A stretch of 64,000 nucleotides of DNA from Paenibacillus sp. FSL H7-0357 (GTDB lineage Bacteria; Bacillota; Bacilli; Paenibacillales; Paenibacillaceae). Numbering within the stretch: position 1 is the first letter of the stretch; each line of letters opens with the position of its first letter. The position numbers and the translations under genes are program-made. Positions 1 through 7,998 of this stretch are shown here, piece after piece. The stretch covers positions 1,116,001 to 1,180,000 of the forward strand of contig NZ_CP009241.1 of assembly GCF_000758525.1 (NCBI RefSeq). Direction: 5' to 3'. A model generated the notes under the pieces. That model saw nothing but the letters and a program-made list of their open reading frames with translations. It had not been told where the DNA came from and did no database searches.

Positions 1-125
1 ACATCCTGACGGGGCTTGTCCACAAAATCAAGCCGGAAAGCCAGTTTGCTAAGCGGAGGAATCAGCCAATAGACGATGAAAAATGACACCAGAAACGATA
101 AAACGTATAAAATGACAATCACCAC
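1..125 (-). CDS. WecA/TagO-like polyprenyl-phosphate sugar-1-P transferase, N-terminus only
   Basis: Only the first 41 codons lie in the window; the gene continues beyond base 1 on the minus strand. The peptide begins with one hydrophobic segment (VVIVILYVLSFLVSFFIV) followed by a stretch with PPLSKLAFRL and VDKPRQD. That pattern of first membrane helix, 'P..R.LA..', then 'DKP' is typical of the WecA/TagO/MraY family, which loads a sugar-1-phosphate onto undecaprenyl phosphate to start teichoic acid or polysaccharide synthesis. No ATG is available; tandem GTG codons at 120-125 follow an in-frame stop and lack a clear ribosome binding site, so the exact start is uncertain. A good divergent promoter lies just upstream. 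Confidence 0.7.
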   Translation of the reverse strand, partial: MVIVILYVLSFLVSFFIVYWLIPPLSKLAFRLDFVDKPRQD

Positions 126-154
126 CGTTGATTTTTTTAAGCAGGTCTGTCTAA

Positions 155-184
155 ATTATATCGCAGAAGCAGAACGTTTGTCGA
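155..184 (-). promoter_or_regulatory. sigmaA-type promoter of the WecA/TagO-like gene
   Basis: On the minus strand the -35 is TCGACA (179-184, 5 of 6) and the -10 is a perfect TATAAT (155-160), with an 18-bp spacer. It points into the truncated WecA-like gene. Confidence 0.6.
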
Positions 185-209
185 CGAAACATAAAACTGG
201 AGGAGAATT

Positions 210-893
210 ATGAAATACGAGGTTATTTTATTTGATGCCGATGATACGCTGTTTGACTATGGAATGGCGGAAGGACAGGCTTTTCTAAATGTGTTTGCCC
301 ATTTCGGGCTGCCGACGGGGGCGGAGGAATATGCGGCCAGCTACCGCGAGATCAATCAGGCGCTGTGGAAGGATCTGGAGCAGGGGCGGATTACCTCGGC
401 GGCGCTCAGGGTGGAACGGTTCAACCGGTTGTTTGCGCGCCACAAGCTCGAATACAGTCCGGAGGCCTTCAGCGAAGTCTACTTGCGCTTTTTGGGTGAG
501 GGGACCTATTTGATTCAGGGGGCGGTGGAACTGTGCGGCGGGCTCACCGGCTGCAGGCTTGCGATTATCACGAATGGAATCAAAGATGTGCAGTTGTCCA
601 GAATTCAAGGCTCGCCACTCTGCAATACGTTTGAGCAGATTATTATTTCCGAGGAGGCAGGCTCGCAGAAGCCGGAGCCCGGGATTTTCGATTATGCTTT
701 TGCCAAGCTTGGGATTACGGATAAGGGAAAAGTATTGATTGTGGGCGATTCTTTGACATCGGATATTCAGGGCGGGATGAATTACGGGATCGACACCTGC
801 TGGTTCAATCCGTTGGAAAAAGCCAATGAAGCGGGGATTAAGCCTACATATGAAATCCGGGATCTGTCCGAGCTTCTTGGAATTATCGCCTGA
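210..893 (+). CDS. yjjG: YjjG-family HAD pyrimidine nucleotidase
   Basis: Haloacid-dehalogenase superfamily phosphatase of 227 residues, the usual size of the YjjG/YfnB group, which removes phosphate from (often non-canonical) pyrimidine nucleoside monophosphates and so cleans the nucleotide pool. Motif I is DADDTLF with both catalytic Asp (residues 9-15), motif II is IITNG, motif III is the Lys in ISEEAGSQKPEPGIFDYA, and motif IV is VGDSLTSDI. The cap-region signature 'ALWKDLEQGRIT' and the late 'CWFNP' are characteristic of YjjG rather than other HADs. The ATG follows GGAGGAGA. It is a single gene divergent from the WecA-like gene; the in vivo substrate cannot be read from sequence. Confidence 0.88.
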   Translation: MKYEVILFDADDTLFDYGMAEGQAFLNVFAHFGLPTGAEEYAASYREINQALWKDLEQGRITSAALRVERFNRLFARHKLEYSPEAFSEVYLRFLGEGTYLIQGAVELCGGLTGCRLAIITNGIKDVQLSRIQGSPLCNTFEQIIISEEAGSQKPEPGIFDYAFAKLGITDKGKVLIVGDSLTSDIQGGMNYGIDTCWFNPLEKANEAGIKPTYEIRDLSELLGIIA

Positions 894-993
894 AGTTGGA
901 GGGTTAACAGGTTGAAAAGCTCTCCCGGTGTTAAATAGTATTAAGGCGCAAAATTCAATTCCACATCATTCTAATATACGGGAGAGGTTTGCT

Positions 994-1698
994 ATGAATA
1001 AAAAATGGCTGATTGCCACAATTGTAGCCGGCTTGGCCGTAACCGGTTCTGCTGGCGTATACGCAGGAAGTAAATTGCAGCAGATCAAGGCTTACTTGAA
1101 TCATGGACTCGGTATTGTTGTAGACGGAACTCCCTACTGGCTGAAGGATGCCAACGGCAAAACCTTGGCTCCGATCACCTATGAGGGGACGACGTATTTG
1201 CCGATCCGCTCCATCGCAGATGCCCTGGACGTGCCAGTTGCCTATGATGCGGTTAATTCCAAAGTGAGAATCGGCAGCGGGGCCGAAACTGGAGCAGCGT
1301 CAGGAAGCTCTGGAAGCACCGGAGGTACTGCGGGTTCCGGGAACTACGGCAGCGGCACAAGTACTCCGGCGGCGGGTGTGAAGCGGCCTGCTAATCTGCC
1401 GAAGGATTTTCCGATTCCGGCAGATGCCGTGGTTGCAACAACTTTGGATACGGATTCGGGCGGAGTCATGAAGGCCTCCTTTACTTATATGACCCAGGAG
1501 ACATTGGGTACGATGGGGTTCGTGTATAGTGAATATGCCCGGATTAAACGGTCGGAGAATACATCAGAGACGGTAACTGCAACAACTGTGAAGATTACCG
1601 GCAAACTGGGCGGAATCAGCCCGGTCTCCATCTCAGGCCGAGCTTCGACAGCACAGCCCGGCTATAACGTTTTCACCGTTACCTGGTCGGAAATTTAA
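994..1698 (+). CDS. secreted stalk-domain protein (copper amine oxidase N-like)
   Basis: 234-residue exported protein. The start is the ATG at 994, placed behind GGGAGAGG, rather than an in-frame codon further upstream. A signal peptide (MNKKWLIATIVAGLAVTGSA..VYA) is followed by a domain of about 60 residues with GTPYWLKD, APITYEGTTYLPIRSIADAL and a closing KVRIG. This is the copper-amine-oxidase N-terminal 'stalk' domain that Paenibacillus attaches to many secreted proteins; it is not itself an enzyme. A Gly/Ser-rich linker (about residues 95-125) leads to a C-terminal beta-rich domain of unknown function. It stands alone and ends at a strong terminator. Confidence 0.8.
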   Translation: MNKKWLIATIVAGLAVTGSAGVYAGSKLQQIKAYLNHGLGIVVDGTPYWLKDANGKTLAPITYEGTTYLPIRSIADALDVPVAYDAVNSKVRIGSGAETGAASGSSGSTGGTAGSGNYGSGTSTPAAGVKRPANLPKDFPIPADAVVATTLDTDSGGVMKASFTYMTQETLGTMGFVYSEYARIKRSENTSETVTATTVKITGKLGGISPVSISGRASTAQPGYNVFTVTWSEI

Positions 1699-1726
1699 AT
1701 ATCGTGCTGTAGAATTCAGTATTATG

Positions 1727-1761
1727 AACAAAGCCGCATTCACAGAGAATGCGGCTTTGTT
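1727..1761. terminator. bidirectional terminator between convergent genes
   Basis: Perfect 15-bp inverted repeat (1727-1741 with 1747-1761, 5-nt loop) made of AACAAAGCCGCATTC and its complement. The arms themselves give T-rich ends on both strands, so it can serve the stalk protein gene (+) and the dioxygenase gene (-). Confidence 0.85.
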
Positions 1762-1807
1762 ATATAAGAGGCGTGCCTCAGTATTTAAAAACTAACAGAC
1801 AGCCGGA

Positions 1808-2791
1808 TTAAGACTGCTGGCGGGTATCAAGCGGCTTCAGATGAGCTTCAATCTGTGCGCGCTTCGATTCCAGAAACGGCGGCAGGGCAAGCGATTCTCC
1901 CAGGTGCTCAAGCGGTTCGTCCGTGGCAAAGCCCGGACCGTCCGTAGCCAGCTCGAACAATATGCCATTAGGCTCGCGGAAGTAGAGGGAGCGGAAGTAG
2001 AAGCGGTCAACGAACCCGGAATTGGGCAGCTGTACTGTGCGGATGCGCTCGATCCATTGCTTTAATTCCTCTTCGTTGTCCACGCGGAAGGCCACATGGT
2101 GTACACCGCCCCGTCCGAGATGTTCCTGGGGAAGGTCATTGCGTTCCTCCAAATGCACCTCTGTGCCGGAACCGCCTTCTCCGGTTTCATATACAATGAT
2201 GTCCGGCTGCCCGGCTGCGGGCGAAGGATAGCTGCCTTTGCGGCGGAAGCCAAGCAGATCCTCCAAGACTAATGCGGTGTGTTCCGCTGTTTCAACGGTT
2301 AAATGTGCGGGGCCCAGACCGACAATGGCATGCTCTGCCGGAACAGGACTCTTATCCCAGGGCTTGCCGCCGGGCACGCCCTGGTTGTTCTCATCCGAGA
2401 CCAGATTGAAACGCTGTCCCTCAGGATCACGGAAGGCCAATGTCTTGCGGCCGCCCCGCTCAGTGATTTCATCATGCTCTACGCTGAACTTGGTTAAACG
2501 CTGTTTCCAATAATCAAGCGCCTTATCATCCGGCACACGCAGTGAAAGGGCAGAGATGCTGTTATTGCCGTCGCGGTTGCGTCCAGCATTCGGAAGCTCG
2601 AAGAAAGTCAATTCTGTCCCCGGATTGCCCAGCTCATCCCCGTAGAACAAATGATACACGGAGATGTCATCTTGGTTTACGGTCTTTTTAATCAGGCGCA
2701 GACCAAGCACTTCGGTGTAAAATTTGAAATTTTCCGGTGCTTTCTTTGTAATCGCGGATACGTGGTGAAGTCCTTTTAATGTTAAACTCAT
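1808..2791 (-). CDS. VOC-family ring-cleaving dioxygenase (MhqA/MhqO type)
   Basis: 327 residues with two tandem vicinal-oxygen-chelate (glyoxalase/dioxygenase) modules. The N-terminal module starts LKGLHHVSAITKKAPENFKF, with the metal-ligand His in LHHVSA; the second has GPAHLTVET and GVHHVAFRV, with a late Glu in the 'NGILFELATDGPGF' region. The family in Bacillus (MhqA/E/O) cleaves hydroquinone-type rings and is induced by quinones and diamide through the MarR-type repressor MhqR. The start follows GGAGG. No MhqR homologue is next to it, and the exact substrate is an inference from family. Its length and the two His/Glu sets are intact. Confidence 0.85.
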   Translation of the reverse strand: MSLTLKGLHHVSAITKKAPENFKFYTEVLGLRLIKKTVNQDDISVYHLFYGDELGNPGTELTFFELPNAGRNRDGNNSISALSLRVPDDKALDYWKQRLTKFSVEHDEITERGGRKTLAFRDPEGQRFNLVSDENNQGVPGGKPWDKSPVPAEHAIVGLGPAHLTVETAEHTALVLEDLLGFRRKGSYPSPAAGQPDIIVYETGEGGSGTEVHLEERNDLPQEHLGRGGVHHVAFRVDNEEELKQWIERIRTVQLPNSGFVDRFYFRSLYFREPNGILFELATDGPGFATDEPLEHLGESLALPPFLESKRAQIEAHLKPLDTRQQS

Positions 2792-2991
2792 GGTATATTA
2801 CCTCCTGTTAGTTGACTAAGCATGTATTGGAATCGTTCGGTTCATATGGAAATCGGATAGAACACAACGGCGAGTATACAGATTTGAACTGTTGTGAATA
2901 TTATTAAGTTACTATAATTTTATCAGTTAATAACCTAATTTGCAATAGAGGATTTATGATCTGTACAATTTCGTGAAGGAGAGAAGCAAAA

Positions 2992-3798
2992 ATGCACACC
3001 AAAACAGGCTTGTTTGAACAGTTGAAGGCACTTGAAATCAACCCGTCGGGGACACTGCTCGTTCATTCTTCGTTAAAAAGCATCGGTGAGGTGCAGGGAG
3101 GTGCAGACACGGTACTGGATGTGCTCAGTGAGTATATGAAGGACGGGCTGCTTGTGCTGCCGACACACACCTGGTCGTATATTAATGCCACTAATCCGCG
3201 ATTTGATGTATTGAACTCCCCTGTCTGCGTCGGGATTTTGCCGGAATTGTTCCGCCGACGTCCGGGAGTGATCCGTTCCTGGCATCCGACCCATTCCGTG
3301 GCCGCCCTGGGCAAGGATGCGCAGGCGTTCATTGCCGGAGAGGAAAGCCGGGATACGCCTTGCTCACGGGATTCAGTCTATGGTAAGCTGCTCGACCGCA
3401 AAGCTGACATTATGCTGCTTGGCGTTGATTTACGGCGGAATACGTTCATCCATGGAATCGAGGAATGGGTGGATATTCCCGGCAGAATGACAGATGACCA
3501 TGAGCTGCTCTACACGATTACGCCCGAAGGCGAAGAAATCGCCGTGCCTTCCCGTAGACATTGCGGACTGTCCTGGTCGCAGCATTTTTGGAAGGTGGAG
3601 CAGGTGCTTCAAGCGGGCGGTGCTTTACGCAAGGGCAGCTTTGGGGATGCCGTGGCAATGATCTGCGGCACAGTAGAAACGACTGAAATCCTAAGCCGGA
3701 TGCTGGCTGTGAATCCCGATCTCTTCTCGGATAACGAACCGCTGAACGGCGAAGCAGTGCCAGAGGCGCTTCCGAAGACCAAGAGTCAGATACCTTGA
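2992..3798 (+). CDS. AAC(3)-family (YokD-like) N-acetyltransferase
   Basis: 268-residue protein of the aminoglycoside 3-N-acetyltransferase fold, which moves acetyl from acetyl-CoA to an amine. Recognisable blocks are GTLLVHSSLKSIG near residue 20, LPTHTWSY, the RSWHPTHSVAALG segment with the conserved His, 'DTPCSRDSVYGKL', and LLGVDLRRNTFIHGIEEW. Chromosomal members in Bacillus and Paenibacillus (YokD, FrbF-like) often have no proven aminoglycoside activity, so resistance should not be assumed. The ATG follows GAAGGAGAG. It is transcribed alone, divergent from the VOC dioxygenase over a 200-bp AT-rich spacer that holds TATAAT-like boxes. Confidence 0.85.
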   Translation: MHTKTGLFEQLKALEINPSGTLLVHSSLKSIGEVQGGADTVLDVLSEYMKDGLLVLPTHTWSYINATNPRFDVLNSPVCVGILPELFRRRPGVIRSWHPTHSVAALGKDAQAFIAGEESRDTPCSRDSVYGKLLDRKADIMLLGVDLRRNTFIHGIEEWVDIPGRMTDDHELLYTITPEGEEIAVPSRRHCGLSWSQHFWKVEQVLQAGGALRKGSFGDAVAMICGTVETTEILSRMLAVNPDLFSDNEPLNGEAVPEALPKTKSQIP

Positions 3799-3870
3799 TG
3801 ACTGCATAGTGGCTGAAAAACCTTTGTCTGTGGGCTTCAACCGCGATCTTAAGTTCAAACTATATAGCGG

Positions 3871-3900
3871 TTGACATCATCTGGAATAACATGGTAAGCT
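3871..3900 (+). promoter_or_regulatory. putative promoter of a short transcription unit
   Basis: A perfect TTGACA (3871-3876) is followed after 18 bp by a poor -10, TAAGCT (3895-3900). It precedes a 48-codon reading frame and a strong terminator, so a transcript of about 240 nt is possible. The weak -10 keeps confidence low. Confidence 0.35.
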
Positions 3901-3947
3901 GGCAACAAATTTACGGGTCGGAATGGGCCAGGGGGGGTGCAGGAACA

Positions 3948-4094
3948 ATGATGATACTAAATCGCTTTGAACAGAATGATCAAACAGGCTTCAGCGAGAG
4001 AATTCTATCCGGTGATGAGCCATCATTTGTCTCCTATAGTGACGATACGATTGTATTGCGCAGCTCCCCCTTGCTCGGCAGTATGCAGGCATAA
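3948..4094 (+). CDS. small protein of unknown function, 48 residues
   Basis: Short reading frame MMILNRFEQNDQTGF... ending LLGSMQA. It is acidic in the first half and has no membrane segment or known motif. It is preceded by a moderate purine-rich ribosome site (GCAGGAACA) and sits between a TTGACA element and a factor-independent terminator, which is the main reason to think it is expressed. I do not recognise it. The transcript may instead be a small RNA. Confidence 0.35.
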   Translation: MMILNRFEQNDQTGFSERILSGDEPSFVSYSDDTIVLRSSPLLGSMQA

Positions 4095-4126
4095 CCTGCA
4101 ACTGTACACAGAGTTTTTGGGAACCC

Positions 4127-4152
4127 AGGCTGCGTATCTCGCAGCCTTTTTC
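4127..4152 (+). terminator. factor-independent terminator
   Basis: AGGCTGCG (4127-4134), 5-nt loop, CGCAGCCT (4140-4147), then a T run. An 8-bp perfect stem; it closes the short unit that starts near 3905. Confidence 0.85.
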
Positions 4153-4204
4153 TTTGGCCTTTTGACGGCTGGGGGAAGAGGCGGCGGAACGCAGTCTTTT
4201 TGTA

Positions 4205-4304
4205 GATATAAAAACTTATATGCTTCACGCTATAAATTATCCTTCTATTTCTCGCTGAAACGGATACCGTCCTTTTGTGGAAGGCAAAGCCGTTTCCACT
4301 TGTG
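4205..4304. repeat. dispersed hairpin element, family A, copy 1
   Basis: About 100 bp that recurs nearly unchanged at 56743-56840 and 60876-60974. The shared core includes CTATTTCTCGCTGAAACGG and AAAGCCGTTTCCACTTG. GAAACGG pairs with CCGTTTC as an outer stem around an inner CCGTCC..GGACGG-type stem, which is imperfect in this copy. There is no coding frame. All three copies are intergenic. Confidence 0.85.
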
Positions 4305-4374
4305 TATGAGCTAGCTTACCCTAAATTTAAGCATTCCAGCACGGTTGAACCCATTCGTGAAAGGAGAGAGAACC

Positions 4375-4626
4375 ATGAACGCAAAGATGAGTTGGCATGA
4401 ACAATTTATAAAAAAACAGAGTCAGGAAAAGAAACAGGAGCAACCGCAACCGCTACAGCTATCGCAGCCGCAGGATCCCGCCTGCCCGCTATATGCTGTT
4501 CATCGAGATGAGCGTTATGTTTACTTGTCCGGCGGCATCTATCCTCCCGGTATCTCTCCTGCGAGGCGTAAGACAAGGGGGATTCCGATTGCAGAGCGCA
4601 GCATGGCTGCGCCGCTGCAGCTATGA
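4375..4626 (+). CDS. small hypothetical protein upstream of rtcB
   Basis: 83 codons starting at an ATG with a very good ribosome site (AAAGGAGAG, 4361-4369). The N-terminal third is basic and Gln-rich (MSWHEQFIKKQSQEKKQEQ), like a disordered or nucleic-acid-contacting tail; the rest is Pro/Arg-rich with no motif I know. It ends 130 bp before rtcB and could be its leader gene. Because another frame is also open across the 3' half, a frameshifted or decayed gene is possible. Confidence 0.45.
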   Translation: MNAKMSWHEQFIKKQSQEKKQEQPQPLQLSQPQDPACPLYAVHRDERYVYLSGGIYPPGISPARRKTRGIPIAERSMAAPLQL

Positions 4627-4755
4627 GGAACAAGAGATGAGGCTGCCGGATTACGCTGGATTTTGCTGCTCCTGAAGAGGACGGCGAACCGCGTGAACCG
4701 GCAGTTTTTTATTTTGGGGTCGAAAAATAAGCTTTACGTTCAGGAGGAGAATGAA

Positions 4756-6174
4756 ATGAATTGGAACAGCAAAACCCATGGCGGCAATCATTATGAGCTG
4801 GAGCTTCCGCACGGAGCGCTGCATGTGTTCGCCAACAAGGAAATTTACGGATCGTTTGAAGACAAAATCTTTGAGATGGCTGATAACAACCTGCGGATTC
4901 CGCGCAATAAGTATATGGGTTACACCCCCGATGCGCATGTGGGCGTAGGAACCTGCATCGGCACCACGGCAGTCTGGAATATGAAGGACGGTATGGTCTC
5001 CCCTTCAATTGTCGGCGTGGATATCGGCTGCGGGATGCGGGTACACACCACACCGCTGCTCAAGAAGGATTTGCAGGACAAAGCGGTCCGCCGCAAGCTG
5101 ATTGAAGCGATTGAAAAGTATGTGCCGACGAACGAGCGCGTCAACAGCAACTATGCCGACATCGACATTATGGAGGTTGTGCGGAACGGCCTAAATGGCC
5201 TGCCCGATAAATATATTCCTTCGCCGCAGTGGATCACGCATGTGGAGGAAAGTAATTTCCGCTATGACCATGCGGCGCTGGAGCAGCTGCCGCCCAAAAT
5301 CCGCAAGAATGCCCACGGACAGCTTGGCACACTGGGCAGCGGCAACCACTTTTGTGAGATTCAATATCTGGAGATTGCTGAGGAGCATAAGGAGCTGGCG
5401 GCGAAGTGGGGGCTGTTTGACGGCGGGGTTGTCGTGATGATTCATTCTGGCTCCCGGGCCTGGGGCGCAACGGTGGGCCGGGAGCATACGAAAACCATTA
5501 AGGAAGCGATGCATCTGTGGGGCGTAAGTAATCCTGATCCGAACCTGAATTACGCGCCGATCAGCAGCCGGGAAGGGCAGGCCTACCTGAACCTGATGTA
5601 CTCTGCGCTGAATTTTGCCGTAACCAACCGGCATATGATCGCTTTCGGGGTGCAGGAAGCTTTCCGGGAACTGTATGGGCCGCAGTTTGAAATGCCGGTG
5701 CTGTATGACCTGATGCATAACTACGCGCTGAAGGAGTTCCACCGCGGCCAGCCGATGCTGGTGCACCGTAAAGGGGCAACCCGTGCGCTGCCGCCAGGCC
5801 ATTTCCTTAACACACCTGTGTATAAGGACACAGGACATCCCGCACTGATTCCCGGCTCCATGGGTACCTCCTCGTACATCATGCTCGGGCGGGAGGAAGG
5901 CTTGAAGAACTTCTACTCCATCTGCCACGGCGCGGGAAGAGTACGCTCCAGAAGAGCTACCCGGCTGGCAGTGACAGTTGATGAGTTCAGCCAGTCACTG
6001 AAGGTGGGCACGGAGGAGGAGATCATCGTCAACCACCGTTCCCTGGAAACGATTCTGGATGAATGCCCGCAAGCCTATAAGGATGTGGACCAGATCATCG
6101 ACAGCATTACGGGGGCGGATTTAGCCGATGTGGTCGCGAAGTGCAAGCCGATGGCTGTAATTAAAGGAATTTAG
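4756..6174 (+). CDS. rtcB: RNA-splicing ligase RtcB
   Basis: GTP- and Mn-dependent RNA ligase that joins 2',3'-cyclic phosphate (or 3'-phosphate) and 5'-OH RNA ends in the cytoplasm. 472 residues from the ATG at 4756, chosen for the AGGAGGAG site just before it and the normal RtcB N-terminus. Metal and guanylate-site motifs are all present: VDIGCGMRV (Asp and Cys ligands), GSGNHFCEI, HSGSRAWGATVG, IPGSMGTSSYIMLG and ICHGAGRVRSRRAT carrying the His that is guanylylated. There is no archease gene nearby. The next 500 bp are a structured non-coding region followed by a slipin gene, consistent with an RNA-repair unit. Confidence 0.93.
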   Translation: MNWNSKTHGGNHYELELPHGALHVFANKEIYGSFEDKIFEMADNNLRIPRNKYMGYTPDAHVGVGTCIGTTAVWNMKDGMVSPSIVGVDIGCGMRVHTTPLLKKDLQDKAVRRKLIEAIEKYVPTNERVNSNYADIDIMEVVRNGLNGLPDKYIPSPQWITHVEESNFRYDHAALEQLPPKIRKNAHGQLGTLGSGNHFCEIQYLEIAEEHKELAAKWGLFDGGVVVMIHSGSRAWGATVGREHTKTIKEAMHLWGVSNPDPNLNYAPISSREGQAYLNLMYSALNFAVTNRHMIAFGVQEAFRELYGPQFEMPVLYDLMHNYALKEFHRGQPMLVHRKGATRALPPGHFLNTPVYKDTGHPALIPGSMGTSSYIMLGREEGLKNFYSICHGAGRVRSRRATRLAVTVDEFSQSLKVGTEEEIIVNHRSLETILDECPQAYKDVDQIIDSITGADLADVVAKCKPMAVIKGI

Positions 6175-6199
6175 CTTTATTAATGAGGTACTTACAAAT

Positions 6200-6205
6200 T
6201 ATAAT
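6200..6205 (+). promoter_or_regulatory. -10 box for the rtcB-slipin intergenic RNA (candidate)
   Basis: Perfect TATAAT 26 bp after the rtcB stop codon. The -35 at the proper distance (TTATTA region, 6177-6182) is poor. If used, transcription would begin around 6212, just before the first stem of the structured region. Confidence 0.35.
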
Positions 6206-6211
6206 AGATTT

Positions 6212-6663
6212 GGGTATTTACGATCTGCGTGCTTAGCGGGGATTTCTGATGATCCCGCAGTGCCCGCCATTGTATGGCCGGGTATACTGCAGAGCAGATC
6301 CGGGACTTATCCTCCTTCGGGGTTCGAATCCCCATCGCCTTATAAGCGACTTTGGTAAAATTTGAGCATTACACATGAGTAGACCTTTGCCGGAGATTCT
6401 CGGCCTGTCCTTCGGGCAGGTGCCGGAAGCGCTGCTATGCAGCCGGCGGATACCGGAGCCGGGAACGGGCACGGATAGAGGGCCAGGCATTGCATAACTC
6501 TTCAGGCTGCAGGCGGGCCAAGATGTTATGCCGTGAACCCTTCCTTCGAGAACTTGCCTCTCCCGCTCCTTAAGACCGGCTCCGCAGCCGCAGCCGGGAG
6601 AATCTCCTTGCCGGGGTCGACGATCAGAGGAGCCGCCTCAAGTCAGAGAATCAAGGCGGATTC
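6212..6663 (+). ncRNA. structured non-coding RNA with tRNA-like arms between rtcB and slipin
   Basis: No supportable coding frame for about 500 bp, GC-rich, and full of stems. Seen directly: GATCTGC 6222-6228 pairs with 6294-6300 and encloses hairpins 6236-6258 and 6263-6282. At 6319-6333 is GGGG-TTCGAAT-CCCC, identical to a canonical tRNA T arm loop. It is followed at 6335-6349 by TCGC-CTTATAA-GCGA, a 7-nt loop with the T33/A37/A38 pattern of an anticodon loop. Further stems are 6404-6420 (UUCG loop), 6492-6498/6525-6531, 6576-6581/6592-6597 and 6633-6638/6654-6659. No complete tRNA cloverleaf can be drawn. The ends are estimates. A tRNA-mimic substrate or regulator of RtcB is an inference. 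Confidence 0.55.
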
Positions 6664-6674
6664 GGGAGGAACTA

Positions 6675-7790
6675 ATGTTAAATAAAATCACGATTGCTGC
6701 CGATGAACGCGGACTACTGTTCAAGAAAGGCAGCTACGACAAATATTTAGAGCCCGGTACATACTGGTTGACAGGTTTTACAGATCAGAAAATCGAAAAG
6801 TTGAAATTAAGCGAGCCGTTCAGCGTCCCCGGCAAAGCGTTGAAAGTTTTCATCCAGGACGAAGTGCTGGTGCGTGACCTGGAGATTGTGAACGTAACCG
6901 ATTATGAATATGTGCTGCATTATGAGGACGAAAGATTCCGAACCTTGCTTCCTCCCGGCCAGCATGCTTTCTGGACGAAGCTGAGCACGCACCGGTTCAT
7001 CCGCGCCGATAGCCGCCAGCCGGAGATTCCGGCGGAGATTGACCGCTCCATCCTGCCGTGTTTTCCATATGCAATTCAGAGCTTTGAGGTAGCCGCACAT
7101 GAAATCGGCATTCTTTATTTCAATAACATGCTGCAGCGGGAGCTGCCTCCGGGCAAATATGATTTCTGGAGAGGTCCGGTGAAGGTGGCGGTAAAAACCG
7201 TTGACCTGCGCCAGCAGCAAATGGATATGACCGGTCAGGAGATGCTGACAGAGGATAAGGTTAGCCTCAGGCTCAATTTTGTCTGCCAGTATTCGATTGT
7301 GAATCCGCAGCGGACGCTGGCGATCAAATCGGTGGAGGAACAAATGTATATCAGCCTGCAGCTGGTGCTCCGTGAATACGTCGGCAGCCTGAAGCTTGAT
7401 GATCTGCTGCGGATGAAGCAGGAGGTGGGGGCTTTTGTACTCTCCCGGCTGCAGGAGCAGAGTGAAGGGTATGGTGTACAGTTCCACTCCGCCGGAGTGA
7501 AGGATATTATTCTGCCGGGAGAGATCAAGGATATTCTCAATACCGTGCTGCTGGCGGAGAAGAAGGCACAGGCGAATCTGATCACCCGGCGCGAAGAAAC
7601 AGCCTCCACCCGCAGTCTGCTGAACACAGCAAAGCTGATGGATGAGAACAAAACGCTATACCGTCTGAAGGAGCTTGAGTTTCTGGAGAAAATCAGTGAG
7701 CGGATCGGCAATGTCTCTTTGGTCGGCGGAGGTACGCTGGCGGAAAGGCTCGGCCAGCTGCTGATCCATGACGGTGACGGGAAGCAGTAG
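6675..7790 (+). CDS. slipin / SPFH (band 7) family protein
   Basis: 371 residues. The N-terminal 180 residues contain two similar beta-rich modules (ADERGLLFKKGSYDKYLEPG and HEIGILYFNNMLQRELPPG), followed by a band-7/SPFH domain (about 185-300: DKVSLRLNFVCQYSI, REYVGSLKLDDLLRM, VKDIILPGEI) and a C-terminal helical tail. There is no obvious transmembrane anchor, unlike stomatin, so it may be cytosolic or peripheral. SPFH proteins oligomerise and scaffold membrane or protease complexes. The ATG follows GGGAGGA. Its position behind rtcB and the structured RNA suggests a role in RNA repair or damage response, but the sequence does not show a mechanism. Confidence 0.85.
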   Translation: MLNKITIAADERGLLFKKGSYDKYLEPGTYWLTGFTDQKIEKLKLSEPFSVPGKALKVFIQDEVLVRDLEIVNVTDYEYVLHYEDERFRTLLPPGQHAFWTKLSTHRFIRADSRQPEIPAEIDRSILPCFPYAIQSFEVAAHEIGILYFNNMLQRELPPGKYDFWRGPVKVAVKTVDLRQQQMDMTGQEMLTEDKVSLRLNFVCQYSIVNPQRTLAIKSVEEQMYISLQLVLREYVGSLKLDDLLRMKQEVGAFVLSRLQEQSEGYGVQFHSAGVKDIILPGEIKDILNTVLLAEKKAQANLITRREETASTRSLLNTAKLMDENKTLYRLKELEFLEKISERIGNVSLVGGGTLAERLGQLLIHDGDGKQ

Positions 7791-7998
7791 TACGGCGTTT
7801 TTATTCTGCATTTTCATTTCCCTGACTGCCGGATAACCTGCCAGCGGACTTTTTTCGTAGGCGGGTTATTCTTGTATAAGCATACAATTTATAAGCATAA
7901 ATGGTGACCTCAAACTTAAGTTCTGCCGCACAATCTGGCTAGTCCCTATCAATGTATGGTATATTATTCTCACAAAAAACAAAGTAAGGAGATTGGAA

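Noticed and set aside
2992..3798. Acquired aminoglycoside resistance gene
   Set aside because: The family is right, but chromosomal relatives in Bacillales are common, composition matches the neighbours and no mobile element is beside it.
5191..5928. 245-codon minus-strand frame inside rtcB
   Set aside because: Shadow of the rtcB coding sequence; rtcB motifs are intact and no ribosome site precedes the antisense frame.
6231..6345. A conventional tRNA gene ending with the T arm at 6319-6333
   Set aside because: No 7-bp acceptor partner for the 3' flank, no proper D and anticodon arms upstream in tRNA order, and no CCA.
6233..6490. 85-codon minus-strand frame across the rtcB-slipin spacer
   Set aside because: No ribosome site; its GFEP-type segment is simply the complement of the T-arm sequence, a well-known false protein pattern over tRNA-like DNA.
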